From Beaufortia kweichowensis (Eukaryota; Chordata; Actinopteri; Cypriniformes; Gastromyzontidae), in contig CM032815.1 in assembly GCA_019155185.1 (NCBI GenBank), positions 4,969,001 through 5,033,000 of the forward strand: a stretch of 64,000 nt of DNA. Reading direction: 5' to 3'. The position numbers were made by a program, and so were the translations under genes. Shown here piece by piece: positions 40,083-51,007 of the stretch. Below the pieces are notes generated by a model. The model was not told where the DNA came from, did not search any database, and worked only from the letters and a program-made list of their open reading frames with translations. The number at the start of each line of letters is the position of its first letter. Position 1 is the first letter of the stretch.

Positions 40083-40292
40083 ATACACACTAAAATGCTG
40101 GGTTATTTTTTAACCCATAGTTGTGTGGGACAAACCTGGGTTACAAATAGCCTATAATAATCTATATATACAAATATGCTAATAAGCCCAAATGGTTCAT
40201 GGTTGGGTCTAATATGGACATTTTCTAGTTTAATTTAACCCACTGGTTGGGTTTGTCCCTTTTTGGGTTAACCCAGCATTTTTCAGAGTGTA
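40083..40292. repeat. Inverted-repeat MITE with ATGCTGGGTT ends
   Basis: The left end is TACACACTAAAATGCTGGGTT. The right end, read in reverse complement, is GTACACTCTGAAAAATGCTGG. Internal AACCCA / TGGGTT pairs and GGGACAAACC / GGTTTGTCCC also mirror each other, so the 210-bp segment folds into one hairpin. This is a recognised style of small fish DNA transposon. The target duplication may be TA but is not certain. Confidence 0.65.
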
Positions 40293-41001
40293 CTCACTAA
40301 ATCATAGCAGTAAGCAATAATATGCCTTTATATAGTCTTTCATGAAATCACACGATCTTATTCTGCAATAACACCCCCCAGATTGTGATGAGGGCAGTGG
40401 GTAAATAAGCCTATGTAATCTGAAATCAGTGCTGAGATTAAAGCCTAATCTCTAATCCAACACTAAAACACTAAGACTCTTATTGTATGCATTCTCTCAT
40501 CAGCATCAGAGTTAGAAAAGTGTAAGATAAATAACAATATTTGGCTATTAAGAGCTTAATTTTGTGATTGTATAAACGGTTTGTGGGTCTTTTTTTTAAT
40601 GTAATTAAATTGAACTAAATTGAACTTTATTGCATAAAGTACAGTGGTTTGCTTTGGGTAGACAGCCAGAACTGCTTTTCTGTGGTTGTCCCATCTCTCT
40701 TATTCACACACACATGCATGGATATCTCTCTTATTTTTAGACACTGTGGGTTTGGTTAGTGAGAAGGTTACTATACATCATGTGGTTCAGTGCAGCTACA
40801 CTGCTGGCAGTACTGGAAGAGATCAAGACCACCCTATTCCATAATCAGCTACAGATTTAAATTGAATGTTTTGCAAAATTTTCATTGTATTCTTTTTAGT
40901 TGTTTTTATGTATGGATGTAATTTGGCCCAGTGTCCTTTTGTTTGAAACCATGTCATACAATTTTCATTGATACTTCAGTGTTGGTCAAAATACTTTAAT
41001 G

Positions 41002-41027
41002 TCTCTCTCTCTCTCTCTCTCTCTCTC
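41002..41027. repeat. (CT)n microsatellite
   Basis: Thirteen TC units in an intergenic region. Confidence 0.9.
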
Positions 41028-41294
41028 ATCTGCTTTTATAAACAATGTACAAGTGTCAGAACCACATAAACAAATATCAAGGGAATATCTGAACTGTGCT
41101 CCCAAATTCATACACTTGTTCTATCTTTCCCAGAAACCTGTGGGTCACCAATAGCAAAAGTTTAAAACATGGATTAAATCTAACCATGCGCATTCTTTTT
41201 GGACGTTAATTTTGGAGGTATTTATCGTAACTCTTTCCAGTTGTATGTACTAACACACAAACCAACTGCAAAAGGACATTCAAAAAATGAAACC

Positions 41295-41300
41295 TTTATT
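41295..41300 (-). promoter_or_regulatory. Candidate ypel2 poly(A) signal AATAAA
   Basis: Minus-strand AATAAA about 1.2 kb after the ypel2 stop codon. It is the best-placed hexamer I see, but other nearer or further signals cannot be excluded. Confidence 0.35.
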
Positions 41301-42522
41301 GACATCAGATTCAAATATTCTGATTCAAAATGACTTTTTCCTCAAATATGTTTTTTAAACATAAAAACGAAATATTGGAATAGGTGGAGCAGTCCAACAA
41401 AACAATCAAGACACAGATGAAAGATCATGTGCTAAAACCATAATTACTTATCTTAAATACACCAAAGTGACTTAATCCAGAAAAGTCATCTTTGATCCAA
41501 ACAAGACAACACAATAATGAAAGTAACTGATGCAACTAAAACGGGACATCAAACTCAGTTTGGTCAGCGTTTTCATGAAGGAGTCTTTGGTTGTGCCAAG
41601 GCTTTTTAAAACAAGCCCCTGTTGTATTACCTCACGACTGACATATTCAATAGCTGTCGATTGCTTCCCAAACATGTGGTGAGAAAGTCTGGTATACCGC
41701 TTACTGGTTTGATTTGTCGTTTGATGGCGGTGACTAATGAGACCAAAGGGGACGTCATTGGCTCTATAAAAGATTGGTTCCCTTTCAATCCTAACAGCTG
41801 GTTGCTCAGCTGTGGGTCGGGCTAAGGACTCCTGACCTGTGCCCTATAAATGGCATATGAATGCCTTATTTACCCACATTTAAAATGAGACTCAAAACAC
41901 AATCTGGAACAGAAACGTACATACAAATCTCTATGAAACATTGCTATGTCTACTATAAGACCCTTGTGGTTGCTACGTTTACAATAAGTGTACCTTTCCT
42001 TCAACTGAACAAAATGAATAGACCAATAAATATAAGTATAAATAAACAACATGCAAGAAAAAATGAAAGAAGAAACAACAAATAAAGCAAACAAATAATA
42101 AAAGGTAATAGGTCATATGACTGTTTTTTGTCAAAACAAACACTGACGAGTTACAAGGTGCCGTGCTAAATGGGTTTGTCTTTCACCCTTCTTCTCCATG
42201 GATCCAGCCATTAGTTTAAACCTGAGTATGAGACAAAACTGTGGCGTGTCAAAGAAGCGACGTGCCTCGATTTGCACTTCCTCGAATTGACTGGGAAACA
42301 TACATAAACACACGGTGTCTAGCTGGCACACGTCCGTTCAGCCGCACTCGTATCTTACACACGGGGGTGGAGCGGGGGTTTGCTATTAACCTTGCACCTT
42401 CAAGATTTAGGTGCGTGTCAGACAGATTTCCAGGGAGAAAGTTACAGCCATATAATGAAACTAATTATTCATATGCTGTACATCTCTTTTCAGTATGCGG
42501 CCTGTCGGGGGTTTCATGGTCT

Positions 42523-45500
42523 TCAGTCCCACCCGTTGTCCTTGATCATGTGGGCGAGCTCGATGATAAATTTGCCCTCCTTGTACTTCTGACTGCTCTC
42601 GAAGGCATGCTCCTGATGGAAAGAAAAACAGAGAGAGAGAAAGAGAGTGTCATTGGTAGAAGTGACGACCTCAAAGTCCAGATTGGCTGATCCAAAAATA
42701 ATAGGCAGCTGTTGGAGAGCGTTTATGGATCTGTCAATCAAATACAACATCTTTAAATAACAGCATTATAAATATTTAACTGTACATGGACTATAAAGTG
42801 TCGACATCTAAATATTTACATTTATGCATTTATCCAAAATGTCCAAGCACAAAATGCTACACTGATTCAGTCGGATTCTGCAAATTCTGTGTAACGCAAG
42901 ATCTGACTTTTCCTTCATCCAGTGGAATAACTCCCTAATTTGCTTTTCAGTTAGCAGACGCCAAGTGCTAATCTCCAATGACAAGAACATCCCCTGGATT
43001 GATATAATTGTGTTTTGTCTAAGAAAGCAGAAGGTGCTCAGATGTTGTCAAGAGTAGATTAGTAACATGGTATGCAGGTCACGAGGGTGTGGTAAAGCCA
43101 CTTTAGATAAAGTATCTCTCTCTTCATGAGTCTCCTGCATGAGCCTTATCCTCACGTGAGATATGGATGAGTTATCTCAACAAAAGCTCTTAAAAAGTAA
43201 GTGTGCATGTCCGGGGGTTAGCAGTGGGTATGAAGGTGTATGTGTGTCCTTTTTGATAGTGTGTTTGCCTGTAAGTGTGTGTCCGGTGTGATAACTCACA
43301 TATTTCCAGCCCAGAGTGGTTTTACAATTCTCACAGTAGATGTCGGCCACAGCGTGAAGACCGGTCAGCAGAACCCTCTCCTCTGCTGGACCACACCCCA
43401 CATTCACCCTGATTGAAAAGAAGATAATAAGTTATATTAGTTATACTTTTATATTATTAAACAGTCATTATGTGATTTTTCAGCCTATTCGAAATGCAAC
43501 AATGTAACAGCCAATAAGAACTTTGATGCCTAATGTACAACTTTGTGGACCAATCAAAACTGAGACATTATGTGTTGGTTGGAACATAACATTAAGTAAA
43601 ATGCAGGGTATATGACTTACACAGAATTGAAAAGGTAGGCCCTGCCTTGGCTCCCTTGAAAAGACTGCAAATTAAAAAATGAACAGAAAGAAAGATCAGT
43701 TTGCTTCCTTAAGCTCTGAAAGACTAAACTCCTGCCAAAAACTTAATATACAGTGAATTGGCTGACATATGTAGTACCAATTTACAGGGTAATTCAATTC
43801 ATTTTGTAACGTGATTGCATTTATCTGACAATCTCTGGAAAAATTAAATTCCCCTTGCTATTCAGGGTTTTGGCAGATGGGATTTCCCAGAGATGATGTG
43901 AAACAGAGGCACGGCTGTGGTTATGAGTGTTTGAAAGCACTCTGACTATATGTGACTGGATCAAAGGATCATTAGGGTGGTTTGGTTTTGGCTGAACTCC
44001 ACGGAACAGGATAGCAATAATGCTTTCTTTCTTTTCCTTGCGTCTAAATAATCTACAGGACCTGGTTGGAAGCAGGTCAGCGATAAATCTATGCATTGAA
44101 GTGATGCTTCATTTATAAAGCGCACACATTTTCCTCCTTTGATTCCAATCCAGTATGTGACTAAATCGCTCCGGATAAATGTTGGAATTTTTTTTGATAA
44201 AACACAAACCTCCCATTGTACAAAACTCTATTAACCTACTTTATGATGCCGCTGCAATTATATACCTCTTTCCATCTGACCTTTATTTTTTAAATAAATT
44301 CAAATCTAATTATGATTTCAACTCTGCCTGTAGTGTTCTTGGTACCCTGAAACACGTTTGTCTTTTCAGACCGGATATCGCTGCATTTATTTTGCAAGCA
44401 CAGCATGTGAACAACTAATGAATGGAGCAAAAACATTTCTCTCTAATCTGTACACACAATCTGTAAACACTCAAAACCCTGAAATCATAAAACCAGTCAG
44501 CCAAAAGCCTGAGAGGACACTGCAGGGTTGAATTATGGGTATATGAAGAGTCCCGATTCATGTGTTTGAATTAAAGATACTCTCATGGCACATAAAAACC
44601 TTAAACGATGACCTGCTTCTCTTGATCCCTGATTGTGTGGCATGTATGTCATGCGAGTGCCTTACTGACCTACATTCTGCATGCCACAAACTATTCACAG
44701 GCCACACATACCATACCACATACAGATTAAAACGGACACATAAAATATTGTCATTATGACAGTAAATTAAAGGAGCTATATTGTCATTATGACAGTAAAT
44801 TACAGGAGCTTTTAATAATACTGGGCATATTTCTAATTCCTTAACACACACATAATCAGATGAACTACACAAGTGTGCCATGTGTCATTTTGGCACATGT
44901 GCAATGGCAGGTGTCTTTGTGCATATGGTACAGAGATAATGAAGGTAAAATTATAGGTCACAAATAGCATCTAGCAAAAACTGATAGAAAATTCTATTTA
45001 TTCTTGTCTTATTAAGTCTCTCTACTGGTATATGTTTGCTTTTATTATCTGGTCATTTGTTATATCTTATGTATTGTGTTATGTTTGTTTCTCAACAACA
45101 AGTGCAGTGCTTTGAATCTTATTGCATGTAATTATGTTATTGTATGTATGTATGTAATTCCCATTTGTGGGCCATTTATATTATATGTCTCTTCAAGTAA
45201 TGTAAATCACAAACCACTGAGCTTATTTTACTCACAAATCACAGTCTGCGATTCTAAAAACTCATTCCAGAGGGAACCCAAGATGAATTAGCCTTCCAAA
45301 CCAGCCAATAAAATTAACACCATGACTGAACCGCTCTATATAAAAGACAATTTGATACCAACATTGCTGTTCGTGGATCAGTATAGTATATATAAGTGTT
45401 AGAGATGAGAGCCAATACAGTCATCTGTTTCTTATCTCCAGGTACCTTAGAGATGAGCTCATCGTGATTGGCCAGATGCGCTCGGCAGTGAATGCAACTG

Positions 45501-45553
45501 TAGGTGCGATGGCAGTTGGGCAGGTAGGCCTGAAACGTTTTGGAGCGTGTCAT
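42523..45553 (-). CDS. ypel2: Yippee-like 2 zinc-binding protein, 4 coding exons, 116 aa
   Basis: Coding exons in transcript order are 45446-45553, 43621-43664, 43300-43408 and 42523-42612, 351 nt in total. The protein is almost identical to vertebrate YPEL1/YPEL2 and has the full Yippee zinc site C-x2-C-x52-C-x2-C (C20/C23 and C76/C79). Conserved blocks include TFQAYLPNCHRTYSC, NVGCGPAEERVLLTG and HMIKDNGWD. The end in D and the neighbours smg8 and prr11 point to YPEL2 rather than YPEL1. Family proteins sit at the nucleus, centrosome and mitotic apparatus. The start codon follows GTCACC. The first three residues of mammalian YPEL2 (before MTRSK) have no ATG counterpart here, so this protein is three residues shorter. 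The exon begins at an acceptor at 45685/45686, so the 5' UTR continues in an upstream exon. Confidence 0.92.
44747..44812. repeat. 33-bp tandem duplication
   Basis: Two adjacent 33-bp units start ATTGTCATTATGACAGTAAA and differ at two positions. They lie in the intron between ypel2 coding exons 1 and 2. The unit contains the small palindrome GTCATTATGAC. Confidence 0.85.
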
Positions 45554-45685
45554 GGTGACCGCGGCGGGAGAGACGGCGCGGGGTCGGAACAGGAAGGGCC
45601 GGTCACCCCAGGACGACTCGCAGGAGAAACAGTGAAGCACACAGGTGAGGGCCGTGGTGACGCGTCAGGAGAGAGAAGAGCACAC

Positions 45686-48600
45686 CTGCGGGTCATTCAA
45701 AAAAATTATGGTTATGACATCACAACCATATTTACATATCACATTAGTATTCAGAAACTTGGAGCATTATAAAGAAATACAGAAAGAGAGATTATGAAAA
45801 TATAGGAGTCTTAAAGGTACAGTAGCCTATTTAATTTAAGGTAAGAGAATGAGTGGGGTAGTTATGAAAACTAAATAATAACCTCAGGTAAGAAAGAGTT
45901 GACAATACATCAATGAACGCATCAGAATTTTAAAGAACAAAATGTTTCATACAACCTATTCATAAATTCCTACATTTCTGATGTCACAAACATGATGCAA
46001 ATTAATGCTAAACCATTCCCAGAACTGAGACTGCACACACACACAGAGAAACCAAAGACGTCATTCACAAGAACATGGCACGAACACAGGCAAATATCAT
46101 GAATCAGGGCGTTTGTGAGCTGTCGACTGTCAGCTAACTGTGATTGTGTGGTCCTGCGTTCAGGCTGCCCTTGGGTTAGCGGGAGGTGGTGAGACAGGCT
46201 GCACTGTATGCGAGGCAGCTTTTTAATGCAGAGAGCTGGAGATCTGCCAATGACGTGGGTTCAAACACAGAGAGACAGACGGACGACTCAACCCATATAT
46301 CAATGCCTGTCTCTGTTCAGAGGATTCATCTGTAATGTTAAACTACTGTGGTTGGAAATGACAAAACAAAGCCATATGCATTCAGAAAAAACACTATTTG
46401 GAATGTTAAAGTAACAGTTTGTGTCTTCATGTGCTGTATTTCAAATCGTTTCCTCACACAAAGCTATTGTTTTAGTTCAGAAGATTTGGAAAATAACACA
46501 TAAATTCTATGGATGGAATTTTGTTATCCATTTAGGATCCATTTGTTCCTTTGTGTTGTTATTGTTATAGTTGTGGACTTTTCTATTCCCTTACATTTAG
46601 AACGATTATTAAAACTTTATTTTTTTATAGTTTTACCTGTTATTATTATTCTTGGTGTAAATGGGCCTTAAGCCACTGACTTTTAAAGGAATCCACAGGC
46701 ATCTGGTGTATTTACTCAGAGGAGTGGACGGCAGATTGAAAAAGACTTGCAAGTGACATCATCAGATATTTGAATTCCAACCACATCTCCCCAGACCAAT
46801 GTAATTATCACATAAACAATGCTTTCTATTTACTTATTGTGACTTTGCAAAGTCAGCAAAACAACAACAGGTCATAAACATATATAGTAACATTTCTAAT
46901 TTGGAAATGTATTGATATATCAACAATGGAAATAAAATAAGCGGCATGATAAAAGACAAAAAAGATTTTAAGACACCATAAACTAAGTGAGTCATGAAAT
47001 AAATTCGATGACTTGGGTAGCAGTTGAAGTTGCCTGGTCTCCAATTATGCTATTTGTGATTCTATGATCATATTTGCTTTGGCACAAACCAGATCAAACA
47101 GACCTCATAAAAAAGAATATTCCAGACACTAGCGTGAGGCAGCTTTGGTCGGGCAGATGCTAGAAATCGGACTCCCAGCATAATTAACCGTCATTGTGTT
47201 CTTTCAGCCATTATGAACTCTGTATAATTTGGCAAACCGATACAGCGGCACGCTCGCTCAAAGCCGACATCATTTTCGACATCATTTCCTCATGCGGTTT
47301 TTAACGTGATTATGTGGAATTGCCAGAGGATTGATGCGGTGTGCGGGTGAAAGGCTAATTGGGGGTAAAACAATTACGGGTGAAATTTATGGAGGATGTT
47401 GGGGGAACACAGGGTGGAATTCATTCCGCTTTCGACAGATGAGACAAAGATAAACGTCTGTCGCCAATATAATTACTGGGGCTGTAATCACAGAAATGGT
47501 CTTCAATTTGTCTACGTCTGCTTTGTCTGTTTACCCTTCCAAATTAGTCTGCAGCAAACCAAACACATATATAATGAAGAGGTCTCATTTATCAAGTGTC
47601 CAGAGATGACTTCAGCTTATCTTTCCTCCTCTAAACCATACAGATGATGCCTGGGCAGAAAAAACACAATGTTCAATATGTTTAATTAAGTTTCATTCTA
47701 TATGCTGTAACCAGCTCATCATTTGCAAGAAAACTTTCTTTAAAAACATTATTTTCTTTCATTACTTTCCTCTTTGCGTGTGTCACATAGACTGGTAGAG
47801 TCTTCCCATCATCCTTAAGTAATAAAATTCATTAAGTCACATGTGGTCATACGAGTGCATAAAACATTTATCAATCGGGAACATCTCTGTCCCGAAGTAC
47901 TACGCAAACACAAATCAGATAAATCTTTGTTTTTAATAAAAATACCACAAGAACACGTTGCAGGTACATCAACACTAAATACGCTTTTAATACATACTTA
48001 ATTTTTCAAACAAGAGGATAAGAAATTTTCTTGCTTTTCAGGCACTAAAGGGGCATCTAAAAAGAGGATGAGGAGGACCCCTGGACAGGTGGTGTGCACC
48101 CCAGCCCAATCCTTCACAAAATACACAGCGGGCAGCTCATGTAATAGCATCTTTTTTGCTGTGCTTTGAAATCAGTCAGCACAAATTACAAAGCCCCTGC
48201 TGTTTACAGACGAACGCTGTGATATCTGGCTCAGACTAAATTGGTATTTATACACCTGATAGATTAACACTTGTCTGTTATTTATATTACGTTACTACTT
48301 TAAACAACTACAATATTAACATATGACAGTAATAGAGATGGGGAATGGTTGCAAATGCATGTAACATAAGACAATTAATAACAAAATTAATTCAGATATA
48401 TAATATAAACAATTTATACAGTTCTCTGGAATACTTGATTAACTGCGATAACAACCGTCTGGCTCTACATTATTCCTTACATTACATAATATATACAGCT
48501 TTTTAACAAGAGAACAAAAAATGAATTATTAATTTAACCCTCTAGTCTCCTAAAAAGCACCCACACAAAACCCTCATGTCCACATTCTAATAGCACAGAC

Positions 48601-49956
48601 CCATAGACATCTACGAATGTGCAATTTTTTGTTGAAGATAATGGTGTTGGAGGCGGAGTAGGTCAGATGGAGAGGAATGGATCCAGGTCAGACAAGTGTG
48701 TATGTGGGTGTCAATAAACCGGCTTGTATGTAGGCCATATAAGAAGCCAGCAGACTGACAGTACAGATGGCAGCAGCAGCTCAACACCTCTGCCAGTCAC
48801 ATCATTCAAAACACTCACAGCTAAACCAATAGAGAAAAGCTACTGCTTAAATGACAACAAGCCCCTGTGTGCGTATCACTCATTACAGTACAACACAAGT
48901 ACACAATATGGTCAAATATTAAAGAGGCACATGGTAAGAACACCCGTATATAAGTTGCATTTTACATTACAGTGGTCAGTGTTCTTATATAAGTGCTAAC
49001 TTATTTTATATGCAATTACATCTGATGAGTTGTTTTAAGCATGTATAAAACCCATTTGTGACCCTGTCTGTGAAAAAACCCAGCTAAAGTCATTTTTTGT
49101 CATTTATTGTTTTCTACATAAAATCATCTTACATAATGTAAAGAACATTCTGTGAAAATATAACATTGATATCTTTAATACTGAGTGACGACATGTCAAA
49201 GATTGAAATCATAGTGATATTTAAAGATGAAATCAAACTTTGTTGCTTGCATCTTTTTTTGAAACTTTAGCCTGGTTTTCACAGACAGGGTTACATTTAT
49301 AAGCATTCTGTGCCACTTTAACACAAATATATAAAGTCAAGCTCAACCAAATGATTTTCTAGTCTCACTAATATCAGTAAGACCACTTTTAAGCACTCTT
49401 GCATGGAAAGCCTCACGTGCTCCTATTTTAACACGCAAAGCGTATAAGCGAAACACAAACACATTTTAAATAACTACTGCTAAACGCATGAGAGGACATA
49501 TTGACAACATACATAAATAATTGCATTGTTTATTTTTTCATCCGCAGATGTACCGACAGTTCCAGTTTAATAATAACATTCAATACATAATTTATGAGAC
49601 GTCGTTGACAGCTAGAGAATATGGTTGTCATGTCAACTATCCAAAGATGCGCTGATGTTTTTAGAGATAGATTATCTACTGAGATTAACTATAAACTCAT
49701 ACCCACAAGTGCTCAGATTAAGATAAAATAAACACCAAATAGGTTTATGAAGTGCGAAACTTTGTAAATCCTTTTTTTTTAGAAAATGTATCAAATGCAT
49801 CATAAATGCGTACAATAATTACAGTCATTTTACCTTGAATGAAAAAGACGCGCTGGTCGCACTTTCTCTCTCTCCTTAAAAATGCTACTTCATGAAAAAC
49901 AACAGGCGATCATTTTTAGCCACAAAAGTTTGCAGGTATCTTCTTCAGCTGCTCAC
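45686..49956 (-). other. Long 5' intron of ypel2 (inferred)
   Basis: This 4.3-kb stretch lies between the acceptor at 45685/45686 and a C+G-rich donor at 49957. No coding exon is visible. It is A+T-rich, and one copy of a terminal-inverted-repeat element (49057-49294) lies inside it. Confidence 0.5.
49057..49294. repeat. Terminal-inverted-repeat element, copy 1
   Basis: The left end TGTGACCCTGTCTGTGAAAA and the reverse complement of the right end TGTAACCCTGTCTGTGAAAA form inverted repeats of about 30 bp that continue into GCTAAAGT. A flanking ATTT is found on both sides and may be the target duplication. The body has no coding capacity. A second copy lies 1.1 kb away in the same orientation. 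Confidence 0.7.
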
Positions 49957-50165
49957 CTCGCGAGCTGCGCTCTGTAAATACAGCACCGTTCAGCATCGGG
50001 CCTCGCAATCAAGCATCTGGTGTGATTGACAGCCAGTCAGCCAATAGACGATACAGAACGGCCTAGCAACAATACGCTGATTGGCCGTCCGAAAAAGTGG
50101 ACGAACCAATGAACGTGCGGGCGAAAACCCAAACATTGTTCATCTTTGTGCGGCAATAAAGTCAG
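49957..50165 (-). promoter_or_regulatory. Candidate ypel2 promoter and noncoding first exon
   Basis: The segment is clearly richer in C+G and CpG than its surroundings. It carries a minus-strand donor GAG|GTGAGC at 49956/49957. CCAAT boxes occur at 50041-50045 and 50106-50110 on the plus strand and at 50080-50084 on the minus strand. A GTTGCTAGG X-box-like half-site sits near 50062. It fits the start of the ypel2 transcript because the first coding exon has a spliced 5' side and no other minus-strand gene begins here. Confidence 0.5.
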
Positions 50166-50391
50166 ACAACACTTTACGTTGAAATGGTTAAATTGTGTTT
50201 AAAAGAAACTTTTGTGTAAGTTATCAGTGTTTAATTTTATCTTGAGACTTGTGAGTTTTAAAAGTATTACATTTACAAGCCATTTTATAGCGTGGCAAAG
50301 AAAATGATATGTAACTAAATAGCGCCTCTTTGCGTCATGTATCTTCACAGTATTTTTTATGTAAAATGAATGGCAGATTTTGCCATAATAT

Positions 50392-50631
50392 GTGACCCTG
50401 AATGTGAAAATCCAGATAAAGTCATTTTTGTGATTTACTCTTTTCTACATAAAATCATCCTACATAATGTAAAGAATATTCTGTGAAAATATAACCTTGA
50501 TGTACTTAATATTGACGGAGTAGTCAAAGGTTAAAATAATAGTGATATTTATAGGTTAAATCAAACTTTGATGATTGTTATCTCATAATTTGATTTTGAG
50601 ACTTTAGCCTGGTTTTTAAAGACAGGGTCAC
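50392..50631. repeat. Terminal-inverted-repeat element, copy 2
   Basis: Ends are GTGACCCTGAATGTGAAAA and, in reverse complement, GTGACCCTGTCTTTAAAAA. The interior shares long blocks with copy 1 at 49.1 kb (TTTTCTACATAAAATCATC, TACATAATGTAAAGAA, TATTCTGTGAAAATATAAC). AATAT flanks both ends and looks like a target duplication. No coding capacity. Confidence 0.7.
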
Positions 50632-50924
50632 AATATAGCACTAAAAGCTTGCACTGTTACTTTATGACATCTGTTTTTAATCACAGTCATTTTATGGTTA
50701 ATTATACAAAATGATTTAGGACATTTTTTCCAAACAATTCACAGCAAAAGGAAAATCCAGCATAAACACCTATCAAAAGGCACATTTAAAACTGAAGTGA
50801 ATTCAGTTTAAAATCAAATCTTGGATTTGTAGTGACATTGCAGTTACATTGACAGTGACATTCATCCAGTTTCTTTCTCATTACAGGTTTTATTCTTGTT
50901 AACAGTGTTACTTTAACATCCACA

Positions 50925-50930
50925 TTTATT
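50925..50930 (-). promoter_or_regulatory. smg8 poly(A) signal AATAAA
   Basis: Minus-strand AATAAA 78 nt beyond the smg8 stop codon, with another at 50888-50893. Confidence 0.6.
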
Positions 50931-51007
50931 TGTACAATACAGTTAACAAAAAACAACCACATACTCTGATAAACAAGGTGGCTGTAATATTTTGTGTATA
51001 GTTTGTG

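Larger units (their letters stand above)
38007..42522. other. Intergenic between pom121 promoter and ypel2 3' end
   Basis: No gene was found in 4.5 kb. The first 150 bp are C+G-rich and form the pom121 5' region. After that come a foldback repeat (38456-38645), a long (CA)n tract, an inverted-repeat element (40083-40292), a (CT)n tract and, at the right, the probable ypel2 3' UTR. Confidence 0.6.
50166..51007. other. Intergenic between ypel2 promoter and smg8 3' end
   Basis: No gene. It holds the second copy of the terminal-inverted-repeat element and, at the right, the smg8 3' UTR with poly(A) signals near 50888 and 50925. Confidence 0.6.

Noticed and set aside
42241..42690. 149-codon plus-strand frame across the last ypel2 exon
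   Set aside because: It is antisense to the conserved ypel2 terminal exon and its own sequence shows no domain.
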